The translations under genes and the position numbers were made by a program. From assembly GCA_963965975.1 (NCBI GenBank), contig OZ014418.1, positions 1,238,275 through 1,302,274 on the forward strand: a stretch of DNA of 64,000 bases, read 5' to 3'. Under the pieces are notes generated by a model. The model did not search any database and was not told where the DNA came from. It saw nothing but the letters and a program-made list of their open reading frames with translations. This DNA is from Xestospongia bergquistia (lineage: Eukaryota; Porifera; Demospongiae; Haplosclerida; Petrosiidae). Positions 13,030 to 24,237 of this stretch are shown in pieces. How positions within the stretch are numbered: the stretch's first letter is position 1; each line of letters starts with the position of its first letter.

Positions 13030-13830
13030 AATAACAACTGTTTAGTTAATAGAGTGACACTTGTATTATCATATTAGAATAATATGTTGAACATAATTTT
13101 TGTAATATGCCATAAAATAATGTCAAATTGTCCAATTAAGATCAGTAGATAGCCTCATTATAATAAAGTGGATTATATTATTATTTTATGTATTATAATA
13201 AAGTGTATTATAGTATTATATAATGTATTATAATAAAATGTATTATAGTATTATATAATGTATTATAATAAAATGTATTATAGTATTATATAATGTATTA
13301 TAAAAAGTGTATTACAGTATTATATAATGTATTATAATAAAATGTATTATAGTATTATATAATGTATTATAATAAAATGTATTATAGTATTATATAATGT
13401 ATTATAATAAAATGTATTATAGTATTATATAATGTATTATAATAAAGTGTATTATAGTATTATATGATGTATTATAATAAAATGTATTATAGTATTATAT
13501 AATGTATTATAATAAAATGTATTATAGTATTATATGATGTATTATAATAAAATGTATTATAGTATTATATAATGTATTATAATAAAAATGTATTATAGCA
13601 TTATATAATGTATTATAATAAAATGTATTATAGTATTATATAATGTATTACTTTAAATATACACATAGTAGATGATCTTACATCTTTAATACAAACCCAA
13701 TCTGATATTTTTATCTATTTCCAATCCTTCTCAACATCAACATCAAATACGCACTATGTATGTACTTAAATTGGTTACCATGATGATACATGTACAAGAT
13801 TATTGTATTATTTATATGATCATTCTGTTA
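13030..13830. other. Inverted 5'-flank segment of receptor C with an AT minisatellite
   Basis: This block reads as the reverse complement of the segment that lies upstream of the first exon in other units (compare 1,160-1,720 and 27,850-28,190). It contains, in reverse order, the 'gtgacac..tattatcatattag' motif, the 'aatgtcaaattgtcc' motif, the AT minisatellite (13,160-13,650) and the 'acatgtacaagattattg' motif. Normal orientation resumes at 'actaaaaatagtacttct' just before exon 1. The minisatellite has more than ten units of about 34 bp. Confidence 0.8.
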
Positions 13831-13884
13831 CTAAAAATAGTACTTCTATTAATAGTTCATTGCATCCCACTAACTCTGTCAAAG

Positions 13885-16800
13885 ATGATGATGGAGTTAG
13901 TGAAGTTATTATGTTATATGTTACTATTAGTACAACTAGAAGATGTACAGGAATCTATCAACAGACCTAGTAATGGTAAGTAGTTGTTGTTAGAGTTATC
14001 GTTGATATATAGTTATAATAACAGGTGTACAACTGTATCTACCCTATGAGAAAAGGATAATACCAGACTTCTCAATGATATATGCTGGACAGTTTTATAA
14101 TGTTGATCAGAATTATGATGGTATTACTGATGCTTTGTGGTGTCAGAGTGCTAATGATGGTTCTAATATTGGACTGTGGTATTATCCTAATGGTACTCAA
14201 GTACCTTTGTTTAATGGAGCATTTGATAATAGCTCAGCACCACGTCCAATATTCTCTAAGAGGTTTACAGGTCAGATTGCACTAGCTAGAAAAGCTGGAC
14301 TATCAGGTTATGAAGGTCTGTACACCTGTATCATTCCTGATGAGAATGGAGTGAACCAAACACTAGTGGTAGGGATATACAGAAATATTGCTTACAATAA
14401 CAATGGTTAGTGACTGAGTTCATGTAGTAATAAAGTGATGATATATCTCACTCCTATGTAGATGGTCCTGATGTAGACTCCTCTATGCAGTTCTCTCTCA
14501 TTTCCACAAGAGATGTTAACCCTCCAGTCTTCACTCTTACCTTCAATGTCTCTGATGGACCTCCCACTAATGTCACTTGTACAGATGGAAGTAATCCATT
14601 CACAATTGCTAGTGGTGACCTGTCTCGTGTGGTAGTGAATGGACCAGAATCTGTTACACAAGTGACAGTGACAGTGAGGATGAGACAACCTGGTACTTAC
14701 CAGTGTACTGTGTCCAATGCCAGAGTAACGGACAGCCAGGGAGGAGCGATTAGCAGCAGTTCATCACTGTCTATAACAGGTTATTAAATCATCAAGTAGG
14801 GTCATATACATATTCTCTCTCTGTTACAGTTGCTGGTACTCCTACTGGTCTGACTGCTACAAGACTGAACACAGGTCTGGCTCATGTACAACTCTCTTGG
14901 TCATCTATGTCAGGAGTAGCTGGTTATGAGGTGTTCTATCAAGTCAGTAGTGGTAGTAGTTCTGTTATGAGTGCAGGAACTACCAATAAGACAATGTTGG
15001 ATATAACATCAGGACTTGTTGTTGGTGAAACTTACGACTTCTTTATAGTATCATATGGCAGTGAGGATAGTACTGTATTACCTAGTGATCATAGTAATAT
15101 TATAAGCCAAACATTCTGTGAGTGTGTAATATTTAGCCTTGATTACTTCATATGATTTATAATACTTTAGCATCCCCAAGAGTGAATGACCTTGAGATCA
15201 TCACAACTACTAATACCACTATTACTATAACATGGACACCACCTTCATTTGCTCCTGAAACATTGTGTGGTACTCAATATTGTCTTAGACTATGTGAACA
15301 AAGCTTTGCTCCTTCTCACTCCTATTGTCCAATCACATCACCATTTACATTTACTGGTATTAATCCTGGTACTTTCTGTATTGTTGATCTTAATGGAGTA
15401 TATGGTAGTGATGTTAGACGCCTGAGTATTTCAATTAGAATTGGCATTACACACTCATCTGGTAAAATATAAATAATACATATTATATTCATTATTATGA
15501 TGTTCTCAAATATCTATAGCACCAACTTCATCTGTCAGTAATATTACTATATCATCAGTTGAGGCAAGGTCTATGACTGTATCATGGAATGAGGTACCTT
15601 GCTCTGGACAGAACGGACCCATCACTGGTTACTTGCTCTACTACACTAACACAACATTCAGTGACACTGTTAACATCACTGGAGGAGACAACAGACAATA
15701 CAACCTCACAACACTCACACCTTACACTAACTACACTGTGACAATAATAGCATATAATGATGGTGGGACTGGACCAGCAAATAGTGAGGTAATACAACAA
15801 ACAGAAGAAGCTAGTAAGTCAGTTACTACTGATATATAATGTATTATTGATATACTGTAGAACCTGGTGTGGTATCTGGTCTAATACAAAGTGGTACAGA
15901 TATACAAGTGATCAATATTACATGGAATATACCCACAGTACCCAATGGTATCATTATCATATATGAGATACGTTATAGAGAGTCTAACAGTAATGGTCCA
16001 TACAATATGGCTAATACAACCAACACACAGTTCAGTATAGGAGGACTACTACCTAATACTAACTATACCATTGGAGTGAGAGCATATACCAGTGTAGGAC
16101 CAGGAGAATGGAACGATACTCAAATCTCTACCAGTAACATACGTAAGTCTCTTGTCTGTCTTTGCAATTGTTTGTTTGTACTTGCTATGTGGCAACCTAT
16201 TACTGCTCCAGAAGTCAAACACTATACTGTCTATTATATTAGTACTAGTAAACATAAGAGACAGTCTGATATCGGTAACAAGATCTTTCCTGCTGGTAGC
16301 AGTGAAGGTGTAATAGAAGGTCTACAAGATAACTTAGATTATTTGTTTTCACTTTCTGTAACATATGAAATAAATGGAGTTGAATATGAGAGAGAATCCA
16401 AACTATCCCATTTGATAAAATTCTATTTACCTGTAGTCAATTATATAAAACATATGACACAGGTTAATTTAGGGATTAGAGCTGGATCTATTCTAGTAGC
16501 TAGTCTTATATCACTAAGCAGTCTCCCATCATAAAATGCTCCTACTCAGCATTGCTTAACTTCAGTGACATTCAGCTATGCACTTGACCATTACTTATCC
16601 TCTTAATAATACATTCACTTCATTATTCTATTATTTATATTATAGAATTCACACTAACTCCAACACAAACAGTTATGACATCATCAAAAAAATCAACTAT
16701 TATGATTTCTTCAATAACATTAACTGTGACATCGTCACTATCAAAAACACAAATAAGTAAAACATATAATTAATAACACAGTGATATTTTAAAACTATGT

Positions 16801-17649
16801 AGACCATTACTTACCTACTTGGCATTAAAATCTGATATACTTCATTATTCTATTTGTTATATTATAGGGTTCATCACTTTCACTCCAATGCCAATAATAA
16901 TGTCTTCAACTTTTAAGTTTTTATCAACAATTATAACTAGTAAATTTTCACTCTCAACAACAAACACAAGTAAAACATACATTAAATAATACAATGATAT
17001 TTTGAAACTATGTGGATTCCATTTTAGATTTGATGACAGTTATGTGTATTTTTATATACACAATAATTTATTTTTATATATTTATATATAGCTATAACTA
17101 AAGACTATATAACATATATGTACATGTTAATAATGAGTACTGTATTATAATATGTAATGATGATGTCATTCTTTTATAGGGTATACTCCTATTGTCACTA
17201 TGACAACCACATGTACAGAGTGTCAGTATTCTACAAGTATACTAATTATATTATCAATATTGTTATTACTATTAGTTATTACTGGTATTATTATTATAAT
17301 ACTAGTAATGGTTATAATAAGACAACAGAAAAAGATACAGTTATTAAGTTATAAGTATGTCATTAGATAAATTAACTTTATTGACCATTAAAATCGTTTT
17401 TTTTTGTTCAGTAAAAAAACATCACATGAAGATATTGCTATGACAACCAGTCCAGCTTATAGTATTGTAAAAACAAGTACTAAGTGAGATATTAATATTG
17501 ACAGATTATAATTATAATATGATGTTTGTAGTAAACGTGAAGAAGCATTATATGAGCTAACTAATCAAGAACCAACTGAACCCACTTCTCAACAGGACCT
17601 TACATATGAGAGAGTAATCTATGATGAGATATTGCATACCAGTAATTAA
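13885..17649 (+). CDS. Receptor C: Ig-Ig-FN3 transmembrane receptor with exon 8 lost and two stalk exons
   Basis: Exons: 13885-13975; 14025-14405 Ig1; 14462-14779 Ig2; 14830-15117, 15171-15461, 15520-15813 and 15861-16142 FN3-like; stalk exons 16646-16756 and 16868-16969; 17180-17354 membrane helix; 17412-17483 and 17532-17649 tail. The exon 8 sequence survives from about 16,178, but its acceptor and first codons are deleted and its donor shows the same loss as in receptor B. It is therefore probably skipped, and exon 7 to stalk stays in frame. The usual exon 10 donor is mutated (G to T). A GTATGT donor six bases downstream keeps the frame and adds two residues. Tail motifs SPAYSIV, ALYEL and VIYDEI are intact. 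Confidence 0.75.
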
Positions 17650-18060
17650 CAATTAAGACCATGTGTTGTATGAACAGTTCTTGACACATTGTTATAATTA
17701 AACACTGTATATGTAGTACATAACATATCATAATTGTATTGTACACAATATAACAATATAGTTTTGTTTGGTTTTTATTTGTTATTATCATTTGGTAAGG
17801 ACAGGTCTACTTGGTTTTTTTAAAATAAATCCTTCTTCTAGTCTCAGAAACATTTACTCCTAGATAGAAGATTATGTTGAGTACATTCCCAGCTAACATT
17901 CTGACATAATACAAGTGTGATTTTTGGAACAGAACAAAATGACATGTTTTTAACTAAATAATTAGCCACTTCTGATTAATTTGTTGACATGAGATATATT
18001 ATCAGTTGAGATGATTATATTTTATAGAACAAAATGATAATTAATATCTTATATTGTCTG

Positions 18061-18387
18061 CTATTTTGATGAAATCTTTCCAGCTGAAGAAATATTAGTA
18101 CTTTGATAATCAGTATGATTACTTGTTGTACTTATTCTTCTCTCTACTTCATTTCTCATTAACATTTTAACATGATTGACTACAGCAGTCTTGTAAAGAT
18201 TATAATCCTTCAATAAAATATTGTGATGATATAAAAGAATACTCTTCAAGTTATAAACTTACTTCAATTTGTTTTAATTTGACAACTACTGGATTTACAG
18301 AATGTTGTTTGTATTTTGTTATATCTGTAGTCTTACTAACAATACTAGATTATCAATAGAAGATAAAATAGTATACAACTCTTGATT
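18061..18387 (-). pseudogene. Fragment 3 of the DUF4200-type gene (exons 10 and 9)
   Basis: Minus-strand copy of the last two exons of the gene at 32,471-34,263, convergent with receptor C. Exon 9 has a one-base deletion near 18,345 ('aatactagatt' for 'aatactaagatt'), which breaks its frame. Confidence 0.7.
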
Positions 18388-18500
18388 CTAAAGTGATAAC
18401 ATAATAATAAATAAGTGACTACAAAATTTATTACCTTTCTTCAGTACGCATCTAATGTTTATAAACTAGATATATTAAAGTATCATATACTATTGGAGTG

Positions 18501-18541
18501 AAGTTTTGTACTTTATTACTTTGTAATAAAGTACAAAACTT
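18501..18541. repeat. Perfect 19-bp inverted repeat with a 3-nt loop
   Basis: The arms 18501-18519 and 18523-18541 are exact reverse complements around TTT. It sits at the left edge of sequence found only in the C-D spacer, next to a captured exon. This suggests an insertion boundary or a palindromic repair junction. A terminator role is not expected in this genome. Confidence 0.9.
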
Positions 18542-18574
18542 ATGACTAAACTTATAATAATTAAAACAACTTAC

Positions 18575-18794
18575 TGAAGTGGATAGTCCAAAGGCCAGCA
18601 CCATTAGTTAAGTCGACGCTAGAAAGACGTACTTGGACATGCATATCTTGTGGTTCATTCATAACTCTACAAACTTTACTAGTAGAATGACTCAGGCCAA
18701 GACGAGTCCTGAGGGTCATTGTGTAGTCTTGGCATTCTACCACTTTATGCTCTTTATGATGATTATGTGAAGTTTGTCCTTTGAGGAAACACAT
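18575..18794 (-). pseudogene. Orphan exon of unknown gene in the C-D spacer
   Basis: Read on the minus strand, a 220-nt open segment is bounded by a good acceptor (TTATTACAG) and a good donor (GTAAGTTG). Its GC content is higher than the neighbourhood. It encodes about 73 residues, including HNHHKEHKVVEC and LSSVDLTNGAGLWTIHFS. A second donor-like site (AAATAAG|GTGAGT) lies upstream near 19,015-19,020, preceded by an ATG that would join in frame. None of the other five spacers contains it. I do not recognise the family. It may be a captured gene fragment or a small gene cut off on its 3' side. Confidence 0.45.
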
Positions 18795-19093
18795 CTGTAA
18801 TAATTAACAACACGTCAATGTTGTTATCATATTAGAAAAATTATGGTATACAATACAATTAACACAATACAAACAAAATGTATGTTACTTTCAAAGGAAT
18901 ACCTTGATTTCTCAATCAGGCACAAGAATGTACCTGATAGTCTCAAGATTATGCATATATAATGACAATACTAATTTCAATTGTTATTGTAATGTTGTAT
19001 GCAAAATATGAATACTCACCTTATTTTTCATTCTGTTACTAAAAATAATACTTCTATTAATAGTTTACTACATCAGAACTAACTCTGTCAAAG

Positions 19094-22000
19094 ATGATGA
19101 TGGAATTAGTGAAGATATTATGTTATATGTTACTACTAGTACAACTAGGAGATGGACAAGAACCTATCAACAGACCTAGTAATGGTAAGTAGTTGTTGTT
19201 AGAGTGATCATTGATATATAGTTTATAATAACAGGTGTACAACTGTATCTTGCCAATGAGAATAGGATAATACCAGACTTCTCAATGATATATGCTGGAG
19301 AGTTTTTTAATATTGATAAGAATAATGATGGTACTAATGATGCCTTGTGGTGTCAGAGTGCTAATGATGGTTCTAATATTGGACTGTGGTATTATCCTAA
19401 TGGTACTCAAGTACCTTTGTTTAATGAAGCATTTGATGATAGCTCGGCACCAAGTCCAATATTCTCTAAGAGGTTTACAGGTCAGATAGCACTAGCTAGA
19501 AATCTTGGGATAAGAGGTTATGAAGGTCTCTACGCCTGTATCATTCCTGATGAGAATGGAGTGAACCAAACACTAGTGGTAGAAGCATACAGAAATTATA
19601 TTTACAATAACAATGGTCAGTGACTGAGTTCATGTAGTAATAGTGTTGATATATCTCACTCCTATATAGATGGTCCTAATACAGACTCCTCTATGCAGTT
19701 CTCTCTCATTTCTAGAAGAGATGCTAACCCTCCAGTCTTCACTCTCACATTCAATGTTTCTGATGGACCTCCCACTGATGTCACTTGTACAGATGGAAGT
19801 AATCCATTTATCATTGCTAGTGGTGACTTATCTCGTGTGATAGTGAATGGAACAGGATCTGTTACACAGGTGACAGTGACAGTGAGGATGAGACAAGCTG
19901 GTACTTACCAGTGTACTGTGTCCAATGTCAGAGTAGATGCTGGTACTATTGGTAATGTCACTGCTACAAGTAGTAGTAGTACATCACAGCCTATAACAGG
20001 TTAGTAAATCACTGAGTAGGATGGTATATATATTCTCTCTCTGTTATAGTTGCTGGTACTCCTAGTGGTCTGAATGCTAATAGATTGAACACAGGTCTGA
20101 CTCATGTACAACTCTCTTGGTCATCTGTGTCATGAGGTGTTCTATCAACTCAGTAATGTTAGTAGTTCTGTTATGAGTGCAGGAACTACCACTAACACAA
20201 TGTTGAATATAACATCAGGACTTGTTGGTGGTGAAACTTACAACTTCTTTGTAGTATCATATGGCAGTGAGGATAGTACTGTATTACCTAGTGATCATAG
20301 TAATATTATAAGCTATGTGTTCTGTGAGTGTGTAATAGTTAGCCTTGATTACTTATTATGATTTACAATACTTTAGCAATCCCAAGAGTGAATGACTTTA
20401 TGATTGTTACAACTACTAATATCACTATTATTGTGACATGGACACCACCTTCTATTGTTCTTCAAATACATCAGCTTTATCGTCAATGTCGTAGACTATG
20501 TGAACAGAGTTTTGGGCCTAGCATGTTCTTTTATTCAATTTCATCACCATATACATTTACTGGTATTAATCCTGGTACTTACTGTATTGTTGGTCTTAAT
20601 GGAATATATGGTAGTGACATTATAGGCCTGATTATTTCTGCCAGAATTGCCACTACTCTCTCATCTGGTAAAATATAATACATTTTCATATTCATTATTA
20701 TGTTGTTCTCACATTATCTACAGCTCCCACTTCATCAGTCAGTGATATTATTATCTCATCAGTTGAGGCAAAGTCTATGACTGTTTCATGGAATGAGGTG
20801 CCTTGTTCAGGACAGAATGGACCCATCACTGGTTACTTGATCTACTACACTAACACAACATTCAGTGACATTGTTAACATCACTGGAGGAGACAACAGAC
20901 AATACAACCTCACAACACTCACACCTTACACTAACTACACTGTGACAGTAACAGCATACAATGATGATGGGAGTGGACCATCAAGTAGTGAGGTAATACA
21001 ACAGACAGGAGAAACTGGTAAGTCAGTTACTACTGATATATAATATATTATTGATATACTATAGAACCTGGTGTAGTATCTGGTCTAATACAAAGTGGTA
21101 CAGAAATACAAGTGATCAACATTACATGGAATATACCCACAGTACCCAATGGTATCATTATCATATATGAGATACGTTATAGAGAGTCTAACAGCAATGG
21201 TCCATATAATATGACTAATACAACCAACACACAACACAGTATAGGAGGACTACTACCTAACACTAACTATACCATTGGAGTGAGAGCATATACCAGTGTA
21301 GGACCAGGGGAATGGAGTGATTCTCTAATCTCTACTAATAATATAAGTAGGTCTTTTGTTTATCTTTTTAATGACTCATATCCTTTCCTCTATAGCTACA
21401 GTTTCTGGATTCTCTATTACTAAAATCAATAACACTTTATTACTTGCTTTGTGGCAACCTATTACTGCTCCAGAAGTCAAGCACTATACTGTCTATTATA
21501 TTAGTACTAGTAAACATAATAGACAGTCTGATATGGGTAACAGGACCTTTCCTGCTGGTAGCAGTGAAGGCGTAATAGGAGGACTACAACTTAACTTAGA
21601 TTATTTGTTTTCACTTTCTGTATCATATGAAATAAATGGAGTTGATTATGAGGGAGAGAGAACCCAACCTATTTCACCTGGTAAGTCTTATTTCATAAGA
21701 ATGCATTTAGTTGGTGTCAATTATATAAACCATAATTATGACTCTGATAAATTTAGGGGGTAGAATTGGGTCCATTCTAGTAGCTAGTCTAATATCACTA
21801 AGGAGTCTCCCATCATATAAATGCTCTTACTCAGTGTTGCTTAACATCAGTGACATTAGCTAAGTAGCTAGCTAGACCACTTTACTATTACTTACTAACT
21901 TAACATTGATACACTTTATTATCCTGTTATTTATATTATAGGATTCACTTGTACTCCAACACAAATAGTTATGTCATCATCAAAAAAATCACTCTTTATG

Positions 22001-22735
22001 CTTTTATCAACAACATTAATTGTCACATCTTCACTATCAACAACAAACACCAGTAAACATACATTAATAATGCAGTGATATTTTTAAAGTACACTGATCC
22101 ATTGTAATATGTATACATTGATTCCATAGTTATATGTATTTTTATATATTAACACAACAATTTATTTTTATTTATTTATATAGCTATAACTAAAGATCAT
22201 TAATATATCTATACATGTTAATAATGAGTACTGTAACTATGTACTCATTGTATTATGTAATGATTCTTCTACAGGGTTTACTCCTATTATCACTATGACA
22301 ACCACATGTACAGAGTGTCAGTATTCTACTAGTATACTAACTGCATTATCAATATTGTTATTACTATTAGTTATTACTGGTATTATTATTATAATACTAG
22401 TACTGGTTATAATAAGACAACAGAAAAAGATGCAATTATTAAGGTATAAGTATGTTATTAGATAAACTAACTTTATTGACCATTAAATGGATGTAGTATG
22501 AAAACATCACATGAAGATATCGTTATGACAACCAGTCAAGCTTATAGTATTGAAAACACAAGTACTAAGTGAGTTAATAATACTGGCAGATTTAAAATTA
22601 TAATATAATGTTTGTAGTAAATCTGAAGAAGTATTGTATGAGCTAACTAATCAAGAACCAACTGAACTCACTTCTCAACAAAATTACACTTATGAGAGAA
22701 CCGTCTATGATGAGATTCTGCATACTAGTAATTAA
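19094..22735 (+). pseudogene. Receptor D: full-length receptor with a 14-nt deletion in the first FN3 exon
   Basis: Exons: 19094-19184; 19235-19615 Ig1; 19670-19999 Ig2; 20050-20323, 20377-20667, 20724-21017, 21065-21346 and 21396-21680 FN3-like; 21942-22052 stalk; 22275-22443 membrane helix; 22497-22568 and 22618-22735 tail. Exon 4 is 274 nt instead of 288. A 14-nt deletion after TCATCTGTGTCA creates an immediate TGA at 20133-20135. Skipping exon 4 (phase 1-1) would restore a four-FN3 receptor. Everything else is open, including an intact exon 8 and a tail with VLYEL and TVYDEI. The Ig2 linker (VDAGTIGNVTATSSSSTS) is unique in the array. Confidence 0.75.
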
Positions 22736-23177
22736 CAAGGACACATTAACAGTTCTTGACACATCTTTACAATTAAATACTGTATATGTAGTACATAACA
22801 TATCATAATTGTATTGTACACAATATAACAATATAGTTTTGTTTGGTTTTTATTTGTTATTATCATTTGGTAAGGACAGATCTTATTTTGATTTCTGGCA
22901 AAGATCTATTGAAATACATACAGTTTCTCTTGTCTCAGAAACATTTACTCGTAGATAGAAGATTATGTTGGCTACATTTCCACCTAACATTCTGACAAAA
23001 TACAAGTGTGATTTTATAAAAGAACAAAATGACACAAATTTGACTAAACAATTAGACACTTCTGATTAATTAATTAATTAAATCAATTAGTCATTGATTT
23101 GGTGACATTAATATATAATCAGTCGAGACAATTCATTTTTATAGAACAAAATGATAATTAATATCTTATATTGTCTG

Positions 23178-23503
23178 CTATTTTGATGAGATTTTTCCAG
23201 CTGAAGAAATAATAGTACTTTGAGAATCAGTATAATTACTTGTTGTACTTATTCTTCTCTCTACTTCATTTCTCATTAACATTTTAACATGATTGACTAC
23301 AGTAGTCTTGTAAAGAATATAATCCTTCAATAAAATATTGTGATGATATAAAAGAATACTCTTCAAGTTATAAACTTACTTCAATTTGTTTTAATTTGAC
23401 AACTACTGGATTTACAGAATGTTGCTTGTATTTTGTCATATCTGTAGTCTTACTAAAAATACTAAGATTATCAATAGCAGATAAAATAGGATACAACTCT
23501 TGA
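23178..23503 (-). pseudogene. Fragment 4 of the DUF4200-type gene (exons 10 and 9)
   Basis: Minus-strand copy of the terminal exons of the gene at 32,471-34,263, placed after receptor D and convergent with it. Only a few substitutions separate it from the parent. No upstream exons are present. Confidence 0.7.
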
Positions 23504-23672
23504 TTCTAAAGTGATAACATAATAATAAATTAGTCATTACAAAACTTATTACCTTTCTTCTGTATACATCTAATGTTTATAAAGTTAAATATATTACAAT
23601 ATACTATTACAGTAAAGAACACTGGTATCTACACAACACCAACATGGATTCTTTAAGGTTCAATTGATCATT

Positions 23673-23675
<3 letters not shown>

Positions 23676-23729
<54 letters not shown>

Positions 23730-23743
23730 TTCTCTCTCTCTAG
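23676..23743. repeat. (CT)n microsatellite
   Basis: CT run interrupted by TTT at two places, in the 5' flank of receptor E. The whole flank 23,560-24,240 is nearly identical to the flank of receptor B (6,870-7,540), which marks these two as recent copies of one segment. Confidence 0.95.
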
Positions 23744-24237
23744 GAGAGTGGTTATAAGATTTTAGATAAGTGTGCTCTGTCATTAACAGGAAAGGATTGT
23801 ATTAAAAGAATAACTACAGAAATCATACAATAAACTCTATACATGTATCGTCATGGTAACCTATGTATGTACACGTATGTATAGCTTACCATTAAACTAT
23901 GTTAATTGAATGATTGCATAAATAATACAATATCTTGTACATAAATCGTCATGGTAACCAATGCATGTACATGTATAGTATATATTTTATGATGTTGAGA
24001 ATGATCAAAAATTAATGAAAATTTCATATGGGGTTAATATTAAAGATATAAAATCATCTACTATATGTATGTATCTTAAAAATTGTGTTCAACATATTAT
24101 GCTAATGTGATAATACAAATGTATCACTGTATACATTATCTAAACAGTTATTAATAACATCATCTATTTTATTTATAATATACTAAAAATAGATCTTCTA
24201 TTAATAGTTCATTACATCAGCACTAACTCTGTCAAAG

